From Siphonodentalium dalli (Eukaryota; Mollusca; Scaphopoda; Gadilida; Siphonodentaliidae): DNA of 64,000 bases. The DNA is taken from assembly GCA_032622095.1 (NCBI GenBank), contig CP136062.1, forward strand, positions 197,229,887 through 197,293,886, read 5' to 3'. Shown here one piece after another: positions 23,648 through 36,203 of the stretch. The notes beneath the pieces were generated by a model. That model saw only the letters and a program-made list of their open reading frames with translations. It was not told the origin of the DNA and did no database searches. The translations under genes were made by a program, and so were the position numbers. Each line of letters begins with the position of its first letter. Within the stretch, counting starts at the first letter, position 1.

Positions 23648-23685
23648 TGCAACAACGACAACAACAACAACAACAACAACAACAA
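23648..23685 (+). repeat. (AAC)n microsatellite
   Basis: About eleven trinucleotide units (CAACAACAA...), with one CGA interruption. It lies in the interrupting segment of the decayed CACTG element. Confidence 0.9.
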
Positions 23686-24370
23686 TATCAGAACGTTGAC
23701 ATTTTCGCCAATCGCAAAGTTATCGCCCAGTTATTACGCAAATTTACGCAGTCCGCTATTGGTTAGAATGTTCCTATCAAACTATCTCTACTCATTGATA
23801 TCGATAGTGTCGTGATATATCCAGTTTGATACACCATGACATCAAAATATGTGACTATAAGAGAACCTTGTCGCCAAGTCATCGCGCAGTTATTACGAGG
23901 TCTGCTATTGTCTTAAAGGTTCAATCCAACTAGCTGTGACTGTTACTGATAGTGTTGTGATGTACTCATCCACCCGTTATTTCATGAACTGTGTTTACAA
24001 GTGACTGGACAATGCCACGCTTTACATGCACTTGTTACCCAAAAAAGTATGCTATTCAGATGTTTTACTTTTACATGTACATTTGATTTTTAACTGTGAT
24101 AGATTTTTTCCTTTATGTCTTAAAAAAGGATGTCCGATTCATAATAAATAAAAAGCACACAATTATAATAAGCTCACTATGGGCCTATTTCCAAATCAAA
24201 TACATGCGAATATTTAGGTTCAATATGAACCTGTTTGCAGACCAGATGTACGCTCTTTATATATGTGTTTTCATTTTGGCCCGCGCCATGCAACTGAATA
24301 ACGGGCATAAGTCCACTATGGGCTTGTCCTATTTCAGAATCAAATAAGCCGAATATGAACCTATGTGAAT

Positions 24371-24459
24371 ATTTAGGCCCAAATGTGCGCGAAGTGCACA
24401 CAGGGGCGGCATCCCCTCCGACGCTGAGTAAAGGCTCCCGAAGGGAACCTGTTTCAGTC
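24371..24459 (-). repeat. Dispersed repeat family DR1, inverted copy
   Basis: On the minus strand it reads TGAAACAGGTTCCCTTCGGG, AGCGTCGGAGGGGATG and CACTTCGCGCACATTTGG, matching the plus-strand copy at 1851. It sits within the segment that interrupts the CACTG element. Confidence 0.6.
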
Positions 24460-25018
24460 AGTAATATATAATTAAAGAACTAAATGGGTGATCTTTTCAG
24501 TTGTTATCATTTTTTTTTATTTAAAGCCATTATTTAGAGTCAGTGCATCACGCATGCGCAGCATTTAATCCGGATTAATCTCACGAGGCAGATAACAAGT
24601 TTGATCCTCTTCAAACTTCAAAGTTTCATTAGTATTCTCTATCACTTTATGCATTGAAGATTTAAGTTTCATCAAAACTATAATGCATATTGGGAATTCA
24701 TATTGTCGTCACAGGAACTTTACTACTTATACGGTAAAGTAGCAAATTATGAGCAAACAACATTAGTTTTGATCCCTGTTGACACGTGAAAACACACCAT
24801 CGGTTTGACCGTTATTACATGTAGTTACCGTCTTGATGTTAATTAAAGGGTGTCGAACCGTAAAACAAATACCGCGGTCTGACAGTTACTGGTTACAGTC
24901 TGCCAGTTACTTTAACAGTTTTGTACCGTGGAATATGCTACAAACTGGATGTTTAACGGTCAAAAGTTGGCAGCGATGTTACATGGTATGACAGCGTTAA
25001 ACTGACGGGCATATTTAT

Positions 25019-27336
25019 AACCACCATGCTTCCTACACCACACCTCATGTGATGACCCCGCGGCAAATATGATGCCACTGTAGGATAGTCTTACCCCTCG
25101 CAGTGGGGCGGTATGCATATTCTACCGCGGAGCCCACACGGGGTGGGAGCGAAGTCTTGTTGCGATCTGTGGAGGATTATTACTATTTTCAAATATTACG
25201 AGACATCTGCGTCTTATTTATGGTCTATATAATTAATCAAACGATCGATGAGAATCGAAAATCGTTCTAAGTAGCAGCCACGCCACGTTCATTTCCTATA
25301 CCTATTGTAGCGGAAGAAACTGTACCAATAACCTCTAAGTATAACTCATTTGACAGTGTAACGTAACCTGTGCGATAGGGTTGTCGCATTCTAGCGAGTT
25401 TGAATCTATCTTCGTATTGAACAATTCGATGAGCTCTACTAAATCATCTGCTCCGTGCTCCGTCAGAAGACGTCTCGGTGCCGACTGTTTATCATCGATA
25501 TTCACGCAATTCGGACTGATCAATGTTATCTTGATGCATTGAGCGACCAACGGACCGAACTCTTTCGTGCTATCGTGCAAATAGTTATCTTAGAAATAAA
25601 GAAATGGGTACATCCGTCCTCTCTCCCGTAGATTAACTTTTTATAAATTAAGAGTTGTGTATATACTCGTTAGGTGAGTTGTTCACTTGTGATGTGCAGG
25701 TCATTATTGCTTTCAATCGATGTTGCCCATTTCAAATGGACGATACGTGTATCATCATATCAGAACGTTGCCTTGTCATTACATCAAATGTATGTTTCTT
25801 ACATATGCATATCATGTGAAAATATTGGTGCCAATGAGTGAGAATTGACAAATTGGGTGCACAATATTTGGATACACCACTTTGGAAGTTATGGTAACTG
25901 TTTATCAAACTGAATCCATATTTCAAGGGAGATCTCAGTATTTTATTATTTGTCAACAAGATAGCAACATCGTAGCTCACTAAATCTGGCATGCATCCCA
26001 CGTTCACGGACAAAGGACGCTGCAAACACACATAACCGTCTGCAACTCAAAAAAGTTGAAACGTATACGAGGGTACCTCCGTTCGTAACAAATGTTGAGG
26101 TCTCTATGCGAGTCATATGCGAGATTTGTATTATCTTTATCATGGTATATGCTCACGAACCACCATGTGTGAAATGATACAGGGTTGTTATCTATGACTT
26201 TGGTTATATCTCCAGAATAAAGAATAAAATTTATATAGAAAATTCACATAGATGTTTATATGGTGCGCACGAGGATGCAACGTTTTGTAGGAGACATTCT
26301 AATTAATTTTCGACCGTTCAGCAACAACTGGAAGACATCAACTAATGATAGAAGTTCTACTTGTCGGTACCAGTCGCGAGACGAAAAGTACGAAAGAAAA
26401 ACTTAATGTAATGTTCCAAAATTATATTATATGGACAACGCGTTTTATTCAGTTACAATTTACTTGACATACTCGATATGTTTGATAAGATATAACCCAG
26501 CATATGTATACCTTTAAATTCCACTACCCATCACCACGTGAGTTCAATCCCACTCAACGCATCTCTGAAACTACTTATCCATAGCTATCTAACTCGATAT
26601 TCACCCCTCTTTGCACATTTCTTTATTTAATGCTCAATTTGTAACTCATATAAATTGTGCATCACATGTAAGCGGGAGGTGGTCTTTGATAAGTTGACCT
26701 AAATCTTGTGACTTAGCATTATTTATTTTTGCTAATACAATATGTTTAAACGAACACTCTCCCAAAATGTGGCCTTGTGACTCCCCGAGGCGGGTCAAAT
26801 GCCCAACTCTTTTCGCTCCAATATACACTTGGGTTGAAGTGTATCGGCAATTGTAATACGACCTTGCCCAACCCTACATATAAAGCTCGTCCTGATTGGT
26901 CAGTATTCTGTATCCCATGGTAACACGACCGTCCTTTTGTGGTACAATTCTAGATATTCTGAATTGAACCACAAACAAATGTGGTACAATCAGTGAAATG
27001 CTGCCAACGTCTCATTCTTTCAGAAGTCATACCACACGGGTGTTGATTAATGTCATGATCTTGACCGAAGAAAGAGACATATAATGACTATCTACTGTAC
27101 TATACTGAATTTTTTTTAAGATAGAACAAAAATAAGTCTTAATTTAAATTTTTTTTTTTTAAAGCAATGAAAAGGGGTCGCCGTTCAATAGTGACGTCAT
27201 GTTTGACGTTACAGTTCTAAGAGCAGAACTGTTTGGTGCAAAATCATTCCACGCAGAGCTAGAAACTGGGCTATTATATAGCAGGTTGAACGTATGTCGC
27301 TACATGTTCGATCAAAACTTACAGTCGAATTACAAA
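25019..27336. other. Unannotated stretch of about 2.3 kb
   Basis: No recognisable coding region, RNA gene or repeat. Open frames are under 100 codons and show no family resemblance. A host exon here cannot be excluded without transcript data. Confidence 0.4.
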
Positions 27337-27478
27337 AGAAATAAATACACCGCGCATCGGCGTGTATAGTATAATTTGACCACATAAACTGATTGTAGGA
27401 CTCCGCTTCGCGTTGTCCTACAATCAGTTTCTTTGTGGTCAAATTCTACTATACACGCCGATCCGTAGTTATTTCTTA
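27337..27478. repeat. Foldback inverted repeat of about 140 bp
   Basis: The arms pair ATCGGCGTGTATAGTA with TACTATACACGCCGAT, TTTGACCAC with GTGGTCAAA, and AAACTGATTGTAGGAC with GTCCTACAATCAGTTT. The loop is about 14 bases (TCCGCTTCGCGTT). Few mismatches. Foldback MITE-like; family unknown. Confidence 0.85.
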
Positions 27479-27799
27479 AATGTACATGCATCAAAGGTAT
27501 ATCAACTTATCAGAATTTCACGAACGAGTCGCTTATCGTTGCCATTGCAAGGCGGATGAAAGCATAGTGCACGCGACATATTAATGTAGCCATAACGGTC
27601 TGTTTGAGCGAGTTCCATTGTGAAAGCTACGGCGTATTTGTGATTACCGAAACCAAAAAAGAAAGTGGCAGATCTAGGCTCTAATGAATGTCATCACCAC
27701 CATCGCCCGACCTTTTGCGCCAGGACCAACCGAGCGCGCTGGAGTGATATGATATCATTATTCGTCTATCTCGCGCAATTAATTTCTAGTGCCGGTTAA

Positions 27800-30700
27800 G
27801 ATGATGTCGAGATGGCCTATATCAGCACTGTTAGTCATGTAGTGAAGCGGTGGACCAGTGGATCGCGTGCCCGAGATGGCCTATATCAGCACAGTTAGGC
27901 ATGTAGTGAAGCGGTGGTCCAGTGGATAGCGTGATCGATATGGCCTATGTCAGCATGCACTGTCAGTCATGTAGTGAAGCGGTGGTCCGTGGATCGCTTG
28001 CTCGAGATGGCCCATATCAGCACTGTTAGTCATGTAGTGAAGCGGTGGACCAGTGGATCGCATGCTCGAGATGGCCTATATCAGCACTGTTAGTCATGTA
28101 GTGAAGCGGTGGTCCAGTGGATCGCGTGCTCGAGATGGCCTATATCAGCACTGTCAGTCATGTAGTGAAGCGGTGGACCAGTGGATCGCATGCTCGAGAT
28201 GGCCTATATCAGCACTGTTAGTCGTGTAGTGAAGCGGTGGTCCAGTGGATCGCGTGCTCGAGATGGCCTATATCAGCACTGTCAGTCATGTAGTGAAGCG
28301 GTGGACCAGTGGATCGCATGCTCGAGATGGCCTATATCAGCACTGTTTGTCGTGTAGTGAAGCGGTGGTCCAGTGGATCGCGTGCTCGAGATGGCCTATA
28401 TCAGCACTGTTAGTCATGTAGTGAAGCGGTGGTCCAGTGGATGCCGTGCTCGAGATGGCCTATATCAGCATGCACTGTTAGTCATGTAGTGAAGCGGTGG
28501 TCCAGTGGATCGCGTGCTCGAGATGGCCCATATCAGCACTGTTAGTCATGTAGTGAAGCGGTGGTCCAGTTCATCGCGTGCTCGAGATGGCCTATATCAG
28601 CATGCACTGTTAGTCATGTAGTGAAGCGGTGAACCAGTGGATCGCATGCTCGAGATGGCCTATATCAGCACTGTTGGTCATGTAGTGAAGCGTTGGTCCA
28701 GTGGATCGCGTGCTCGAGATGGCCTATATCAGCACTGTCGGTCATGTAGTGAAGCGGTGGTCCAGTGGATCGCGTGCTCGAGATGGCCTATATCAGCACT
28801 GTCGGTCATGTAGTGAAGCGGTGGTCCAGTGGATCGCGTGCTTGGAATGGCCTATATCAGCACTGTTAGTCAAGTAGTGAAGCGGTGGTCCAGTGGATCG
28901 CGTGCTTGGAATGGCCTATATCAGCATGCACTGTTAGTCATGTAGTGAAGCGGTGGTCCAGTGGATCGCGTGCTTGAAATGGCCTATATCACATGCACTG
29001 TTAGTGGTGTAGTGAAGCGGTGGACCAGTGGATTGCGTGCTCGAGATGGCCTATATCAGCATGCACTGTTAGTGATGTAGTGAAGCGGTGGTCCAGTGGA
29101 TCGCGAGCTTGAAATGGCCTATATCAGCATGCACTGTTATTGATGTAGTGAAGCGGTGGACCAGTGGATTGCGTGCTCGAGATGGCCTATATCAGAACTG
29201 TTAGTCATGTAGTGAAGCGTTGGTCCAGTGGATTGCCTGCTCAAGATGGCCTATATCAGCACTGTCAGTCATGTAGTGAAGAGGATGTCCAGTGGATCGT
29301 GTGCTCGAGATGGCCTATATCAGCATGCACTGTTATCCATGTAGTGAATAGGTGGTCCAGTGGATCGCGTGCACGAGATGGCCCATATCAGCACTGTCGG
29401 TCATGTAGTGAAGAGGTGGTCCAGTGGATCGCGTGATCGAGATGGCCTATATCAGCACTGTCGGTCATGTAGTGAAGCGGTGGATCAGTGTGTCGCGTGC
29501 TCGAGATGGCCTATATCAGCACTGTCAGTCGTGTAGTGAAGCGGTGGACCAGAGGATCGCGCGCTCGAGATGGCCTATATCAGCATGCACTGTTAGTCAT
29601 GTAGTGAAGCGGTGGTCCAGTGGATCGTGTGCTCGAGATGGCCTATATCAGCACTGTCGGTCATGTAGTGAAGCGGTGGTCCAGTGGATCGCGTGCTCGA
29701 GATGGCCTATATCAGCACTGTCGGTCATGTAGTGAAGCGGTGGTCCAGTGGATCGCGTGCTCGAGATGGCCTATATCAGCAAAGGTAGTCATGTAGTGAA
29801 GCGGTGGTCCAGTGGATCGCGTGATCGAGATGGCCTATATCAGCACTGTCAGTCATGTAGTGAAGCGGTGGACCAGTGGATCGCGTGCTCGAGATGGCCT
29901 ATATCAGCACTGTTAGTCATGTAGTGAAGCGTTGGTCCAGTGGATCGCGTGCTCGAGATGGCCTATATCAGCACTATTAGTCATGTAGTGAAGCGGTGGA
30001 CCAGTGGATCGCGTGTTCGAGATGGCCTATATCAGCACTGTTAGTCATGTAGTGAAGAGGTGGTCCAGTGGATCGCGTGGTCGAGATGGCCTATATCAAC
30101 ACTGTTAGTCATGTAGTGAAGCGGTGGTCCAGTGTATCGCGTGCTCGAGATGGCCTATATCAGCACTGTCAGTCATGTAGTGAAGCGGTGGTCCAGTGGA
30201 TCGCCTGCTCAAGATGGCCTATATCAGCACTGTCGGTCATGTAGTGAAGCGGTGGACCAGAGGATCGCGCGCTCGAGATGGCCTATATCAGCATGCACTG
30301 TTAGTCATGTAGTGAAGCGGTGGTCCAGTGGATCGTGTGCTCGAGATGGCCTATATCAGCACTGTCGGTCATGTAGTGAAGCGGTGGTCCAGTGGATCGC
30401 GTGCTAGAGATGGCCTATATCAGCACTGTCGGTCATGTAGTGAAGCGGTGGTCCAGTGGATCGCGTGCTCGAGATGGCCTATATCAGCAAAGGTAGTCAT
30501 GTAGTGAAGCGGTGGTCCAGTGGATCGCGTGCCCGAGTTGACCTATATCAGCACTGTCAGTCATGTAGTGAAGCGGTGGTCCAGTGGATCGCCTGCTCAA
30601 GATGGCCTATATCAGCACTGTCGGTCATGTAGTGAAGCGGTGGACCAGTGGATCGCCTGCTCAAGATGGCCTATATCAGCACTGTCGGTCATGTAGTGAA

Positions 30701-31562
30701 GCGGTGGTCCAGTGGATCGCGTGCTCGAGATGGCCTATATCAGCAAAGGTAGTCATGTAGTGAAGCGGTGGTCCAGTGGATCGCGTGATCGAGATGGCCT
30801 ATATCAGCACTGTCAGTCATGTAGTGAAGCGGTGGACCAGTGGATCGCGTGCTCGAGATGGCCTATATCAGCACTGTTAGTCATGTAGTGAAGCGTTGGT
30901 CCAGTGGATCGCGTGCTCGAGATGGCCCATATCAGCACTGTTAGTCATGTAGTGAAGCGGTGAACCAGTGGATCGCGTGCTCGAGATTGCCTATATCAGC
31001 ACTATTAGTCATGTAGTGAAGCGGTGGACCAGTGGATCGCGTGTTCGAGATGGCCTATATCAGCACTGTTAGTCATGTAGTGAAGAGGTGGTCCAGTGGA
31101 TCGCGTGGTCGAGATGGCCTATATCAGCACTGTTAGTCATGTAGTGAAGCGGTGGTCCAGTGTATCGCGTGCTCGAGATGGCCTATATCAGCACTGTCGG
31201 TCATGTAGTGAAGCGGTGGTCCAGTGGATCGCGTGCCCGAGATGGCCTATATCAGCACTGTCAGTCATGTAGTGAAGCGGTGGTCCAGTGGATCGCCTGC
31301 TCAAGATGGCCTATATCAGCACTGTCGGTCATGTAGTGAAGCGGTGGACCAGTGGATCGCCTGCTCAAGATGGCCTATATCAGCACTGTCGGTCATGTAG
31401 TGAAGCGGTGGACCAGTGGATCGCGTGCTCGAGATGGCCCATATCAGCACTGGTAATCATGTAGTGAAACGGTGGTCCAGTGGATCGCGTGATCGAGATG
31501 GCCGATATTAACACTGGTAGTCATGTAGTGAAGCGGTGGTCAAGTGGATCGCGTGCTCGAGG
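27800..31562 (+). repeat. 64-bp satellite array of about 58 units
   Basis: A 64-bp unit, readable as GTAGTGAAGCGGTGGTCCAG, TGGATCGCGTGCTCGAGATG, GCCTATATCAGCACTGTTAG, TCAT, repeats without interruption for 3.7 kb. Recurrent variants are GGACCAG, TCGATC, GCATGCACTG (4 bp longer), GTCGGTC and GCAAAGGTAG. Since 64 is not a multiple of three, three units make a 192-bp coding-like period that yields spurious frames of about 90-100 codons (29164-29436, 29424-29732, 30132-30407). The word TGGTCCAGTGG in each unit fits the tRNA A-box consensus TRGYNNARNNG. No proper B-box follows at tRNA spacing. Confidence 0.95.
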
Positions 31563-33112
31563 TATAGTACCGCGGTAGTACCATTGTAGTAACATGGTAT
31601 TACCATTGTGCTCTTTTATATGGGAGTCTTGATCTCGTCACATAAATTTATGCATTTCTGGGCATCGCGCAATGCGATCAAACACCAATTTCCTGATTGT
31701 TTAGTACAGTTATCCACTAAAATTAACGGACGTCTTGTTACGCAGGTATGTGAAAGGCCTATAGTGCTGACTCTATTGTTTAAACAAATGCGCATTGTGT
31801 GCGCATAACGCTGAAACCCCTTAGGTATATACTCTATGTCGACCATTTTATGGAGGATTAATAATTTTGTCTAATATTGAAAACCGATATGCGTGTTATT
31901 AAACATGTTTGCTTAACCTAAGTGCGTGGTGTTCGAAACCGTTTTACGAGTTCTTGCAGAAATAATACTCGGTTTCAAAATGCATACCGTATACTTGCCT
32001 TTCATCTTATTATAACATCTGGGTTCAACATATAAGTATGCTGTAATGCTAGCCTATTTGGAGACAAATAACATACACTCAGAGAACGGCCGACAGGGTC
32101 TCACCTAACGATTGAAATCGTAAACTTGGAAATTATTCAAGAAATAAGGTATATAAATCTCTTTTGTGACACGATTAAGACATTGTTTTACTTCTTCCCA
32201 TAGATGGTTCATTCTCACACCTTTTAAAATTAATCTGATATGGATAATATCATTGTTTTGTTTAATACTCACCGATTTTGTGCAGTAGCTTCGACGTGAA
32301 AATTAAAAAACTGACCGTTGTACTTAGTTCGCGTAACCGCAGATCGAGTTCACGGATCTCCAGTGTGATATATATCACTTTAGAATGAATGATTCACATC
32401 CAGCTAGAAGCGACATCAAATTAATGAGCTCGTGAGGTCGTGGCGTTTTTTTACTCGGGACGCATCCGTTTAATGATTTAATCCCCGTCAAGTCGGATAG
32501 CTCCTCATACAGAGGAACGTCACTTAGGATTTATTGTTGAACCATAGCTGTCTGAACTCTTGCGGGGAGACGTCAACCACATGTATCGATCATGGTCTTT
32601 AGTGAGCGGAACTATCCGCCAAATGTCAGACAGCATTCCCTGTTATATACCAGCCATGTGTCGCTCATACTGATTAGTACTCATAGTGGCGGCAACGAAT
32701 TTTCTGTCGTGTCCTCAATCCATCATTCCAGTGGCTGGATAAAGAACGTCGAACGGCTATACGTTATCACGTTCATGTTTTGTTTACAAGATGTAAAGAT
32801 ATCCAATAGGTGGCTGGCAACATCTGACACAATATATAGGACTCCTTCTGTACTTTTATGATCTGTCGTCTGCTCTTTTTTAAAAAGAAAAAAAACCCCT
32901 CCAGATGAGTAAAATCGATTTCCTATGAACACTGTTTTAACTAAGTGCGAGAGTCTAATTAGTACAGAAATGGTTAGAAAGAGTGTTTATGTTTTCGTTG
33001 TTTAATATGATGGCACCTTACTGGTTGTATCAGAAGTGCTTGGAATACTTGGACATTTCTGTCTATTTCAAGTGGGAATTCCTAACTGAACTTCCAGCTG
33101 CAGATACGTCGC
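31563..33112. other. Unannotated stretch
   Basis: Nothing recognised. Short open frames on both strands (for example 31608-31808 and 32592-32861) have no recognisable domain. Confidence 0.45.
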
Positions 33113-33191
33113 AATAGGAAACGGATTCTGAATACGAACACTGAGTGTAAAATATACATGTGTTATTCATCTGTAAAATAGCTGAGAAAAT
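33113..33191 (+). repeat. 79-bp perfect direct repeat, copy 1
   Basis: The 79 bases beginning AATAGGAAACGGATTCTGAA are identical, as far as I can read, to 33604-33682, 491 bp downstream. Flanks differ on both sides. Confidence 0.95.
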
Positions 33192-33603
33192 GTGATGTTA
33201 TCTTGAGATATGTGACATGTTTTGCAAATTTCACTACGGAAACCCCCTACCGGCTGCAAAACGGCGGCACGTGTACTCTTAATGACAACTAGTGCGACAA
33301 GGTAGCTTTATGCCGCAATGTAATCTTTCCAATAGTTCGCGTCATTGCGTAGGAACTGTTATCTCCGGTATTGTGATGGTTCTTGACTGATTTGTTACGG
33401 TTCCTTATGATTAAAAATAATCATTTTCGGGACAAAATCACGCATAATTATAGATATCTTGAATGTATTATACTTTCCTGAATGAACAGAGGCTGCAGAA
33501 GCGCCGTATTATCTAATCGTGAACTCTAGATCACAATTAACTCGGAATATCAACATGTTATCACTGAAAATCAAGCCACGTGAACGCAATTCGTTTGTTT
33601 TAA

Positions 33604-33682
33604 AATAGGAAACGGATTCTGAATACGAACACTGAGTGTAAAATATACATGTGTTATTCATCTGTAAAATAGCTGAGAAAAT
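33604..33682 (+). repeat. 79-bp perfect direct repeat, copy 2
   Basis: Second copy of the repeat at 33113, ending AGCTGAGAAAAT. No terminal structure is visible. It could be a recent local duplication or a short gene-conversion tract. Confidence 0.95.
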
Positions 33683-35214
33683 ATCCCGATAGCGGTTGAT
33701 AATTTGGAGCAGTAGCCTCGTAATTAACACGTGTGCGTGTTACGGTTCTATTTCAAGCCAATCATGGCTGTGACGGTTCTATACATAAGATTTATTCGAA
33801 CGATTTCTGCACTTTGGTCCGAATATTGTCTTGTGTATCTGACATTTTAAACCAGATAATGACTGTAGCTTATGCCATTTACATAATACAACAGGTATAT
33901 GAAGAAATAATAGAATAAATACCTAATAATAATACTAAGTGACAGAATCCAAATATTGAACGTCCCGAGGGGTATAATATCATAATCATGCCTGCCTATA
34001 TAAATACCAATGGTGATAGAAATCTACTCTCATGATATTATGAGATGTTATATTCATTTAATTAATACAGGCTCATTATTTAAATATCCAGGTGGGACAA
34101 TGTTTCGATTCCAGAACCAACATATTTCTTCCTCGAAAGTCCCGCCTAAGGGACATTTATGCATGGTTGTCGCCCAGACATGAACATATCTTATGAAATC
34201 ACGTTCAACTGAATCATTGATATGTTATGGCGTGACCGGGGGATATGCGTGGCGGGGAGAGGTGGGGCTTGTACAGGGAGGGTGCTTAATTGGTGTATGC
34301 CTCAAACTTTGGTCAAATTGTTAACAGTTCCAAATTTCATTCCTTACACTATGTTGGTTGGATATTTCAGGTAGCATGTTGAAATTGTTCCCTTAGTTTG
34401 ATTTTACAACAATGACTGAGGAAAGTCCCTCCTTATGTATATACACACATTGTAGTAATACTGTGTTCGTTTAAAGTGTAATTGTCCGCCGCGCTCATTT
34501 AAACTAATAACAATATTCAATTCCTATCTAATCATCGGGCCGACTTCTCTCAGGTCGACTTCGCGTCGGGTCGTCTTCGTATATGGGTCTTCATATGGGG
34601 TCGACATCACATGGGCCCGTCTTCAGTTGTACTCTTTTGACCAATAGTCACATGATTTTGTAAAACTTCCAATGGCTGATTCGGTTACTTTTAAAGGTTT
34701 AGTATTGGTACCCATATTTACATTCAGGAATATCCCTGAGGATGCGTGACCACTCATGCCTAAGACCAGTTGCCCCAAGGGTGATCTTGCATGTTCGGGG
34801 CGACTGCTATAGTAAGTCAAAGGCGGGTGACCAAATATGTTTTTCTTTCACTTCATCCAATTTTTATTTTATTTAATATTACAAAAGACAGCCTTTACTA
34901 GTATAAAACAATTATTCCCTCTTACAGGCGAGTGGATACAATTAATTGCATGATTGGTTGTAATCATGTATCTCTTAAAAGGAATCTGAGTGGCATGACT
35001 TCACTGTTTAGAGGCTTAGAAGTTAGAACAAGCCCTGAGTGATTGCCGGTCAGATTATCCCGAACAGCAGAACAAGTGCGATAAAGAAATAACGAATTCT
35101 AGCACCTAACCTATATAATCAGTACCCAGCAAGCGGATGCCCAACATAAACTTTATAAATTGCGTAATCAGAACAATGTATGGGTGTCAACGAACTTCTA
35201 ACGTCTTATTTTTT
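33683..35214. other. Unannotated stretch
   Basis: No recognisable feature. There is a cluster of GGTCGACTTC/GGGTCGTCTTC words near 34540-34620. Confidence 0.4.
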
Positions 35215-35986
35215 GGCTTTTTGTTGATTAAAATGCGTTTACGAAATTAGACAACATAAAATACAAGACAGATAACTCTATATATCCCGTCTATGCTCAC
35301 GCTTTCCGAAGTCCAGCGCTATGACATTACACTATAGTTAACCGGCTATTGATTCGTGGAAATGTTGGGCCTGCAAAACGCGTTATATTTCAAACTAGCT
35401 GGCGACTTGGTGAATTTTGATAGGCATAACACATGTTATTGAATAATCATAGGAAGGCAGTGTAATTCATATAAATTGATGACAATGGTGCAAATTTCAA
35501 TTTAATGCATATTTTGTTATGTTTATCTTTGGTTAATTTCACGACATGGTATGTTTGAACCATTATGGTTCCAATATTAGCCATAGTATTACCCGTATAA
35601 AACCGATTAAATGGGGAGAGAACCGACTCGATCAGTAGAGAACCCAAATAAATATCAAAATTCGCGGTTGTCGTTGTTATAACACACACAATGGAATGTT
35701 CGTTATTATTACCCTCGTTTGGGTCACCGATTGTGAGGGGAATGGAAAAATTAATCGAATTATCAGCTGGATGTCTCAAAAATTGTGTTTTAACTGTCAA
35801 AAAGTCGCGAACATGTATAATTTCGATCACAAGGAACCATCACAAATCAGTCAAGAACCATCACAAACCGGCGTTAGAACGACTTCCGATGTAACAGTTC
35901 CTACATAGTGGTTCGCGTATGGAATTGGATTCTATACTCCTGATAAATTTGATGGAATATTACATTGCATAAACCATATTTAGTTG

Positions 35987-36203
35987 CAGTAATGCCCTAA
36001 ATAATCGACTCCTTAACCACAGCATAATTATGGGTATCTTTTCAGGATTTAGTCGGAAATATGGCTTGTTGCCATTCATCGGAAAGCTCTCAGTGAGAGC
36101 TTTCCGATGAATGACAACAAGCCATAATTATTTTCGACTAAATCCTGAAAAGTTACCCATAATTCTGCTGTGGTTAAGGAGTCGATTATTTATGGCATTA
36201 CTG
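35987..36203. mobile_element. 217-bp foldback MITE, CAGTAATGCC ends (unit 1)
   Basis: An almost perfect palindrome. The outer arms run CAGTAATGCC, AATAATCGACTCCTTAACCA, CAG and the complement back to GGCATTACTG. The centre is AAGCTCTCAGTGAGAGCTTT. A few mismatches (CCCTAAATAAT against ATAAATAAT, TCTTTTCAGG against ACTTTTCAGG). CAGT...ACTG ends with TA immediately on the right resemble Tc1/mariner-derived MITEs. The left flank is TG rather than TA, so the superfamily is tentative. Confidence 0.85.

Larger units (their letters stand above)
23320..25018 (-). mobile_element. CACTG-ended non-autonomous element, decayed and interrupted
   Basis: Starts TA|CACTGTTAGAAAATACCGTC. Its first 300 bp and its last 230 bp align, reverse-complemented, with the two halves of the intact 516-bp element at 37411-37926. 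Examples are GTAACTGGCAGAC against GTCTGCCAGTTAC, and TTTAATTAA followed by ATCAAGAC. About 1.1 kb at roughly 23600-24720 has no counterpart and is probably later insertion. The right terminal CACTG is no longer recognisable. The repeated ACGGT/ACCGT words inside resemble subterminal repeats of CACTA-type transposons. No transposase. Confidence 0.65.

Noticed and set aside
29164-30407. Open frames of 90-102 codons in the 64-bp satellite
   Set aside because: Three units make 192 bp, so any stop-free combination gives a periodic frame. There is no start context or non-repeat domain.
27800-31562. CRISPR-like array
   Set aside because: Units are contiguous with no unique spacers, and the window is eukaryotic in character. 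The same applies to the arrays at 3080, 13821, 18130 and 48136.
27800-31562. Tandem tRNA gene cluster
   Set aside because: Only an A-box-like word is present. Units of 64 bp cannot hold a tRNA cloverleaf, and the T-arm/B-box is missing.
35447-35830. 127-codon minus-strand frame, duplicated identically at 38560-38943
   Set aside because: Identity follows from the segmental duplication and is not evidence of selection. No domain or family resemblance was recognised, and overlapping frames exist on the plus strand.
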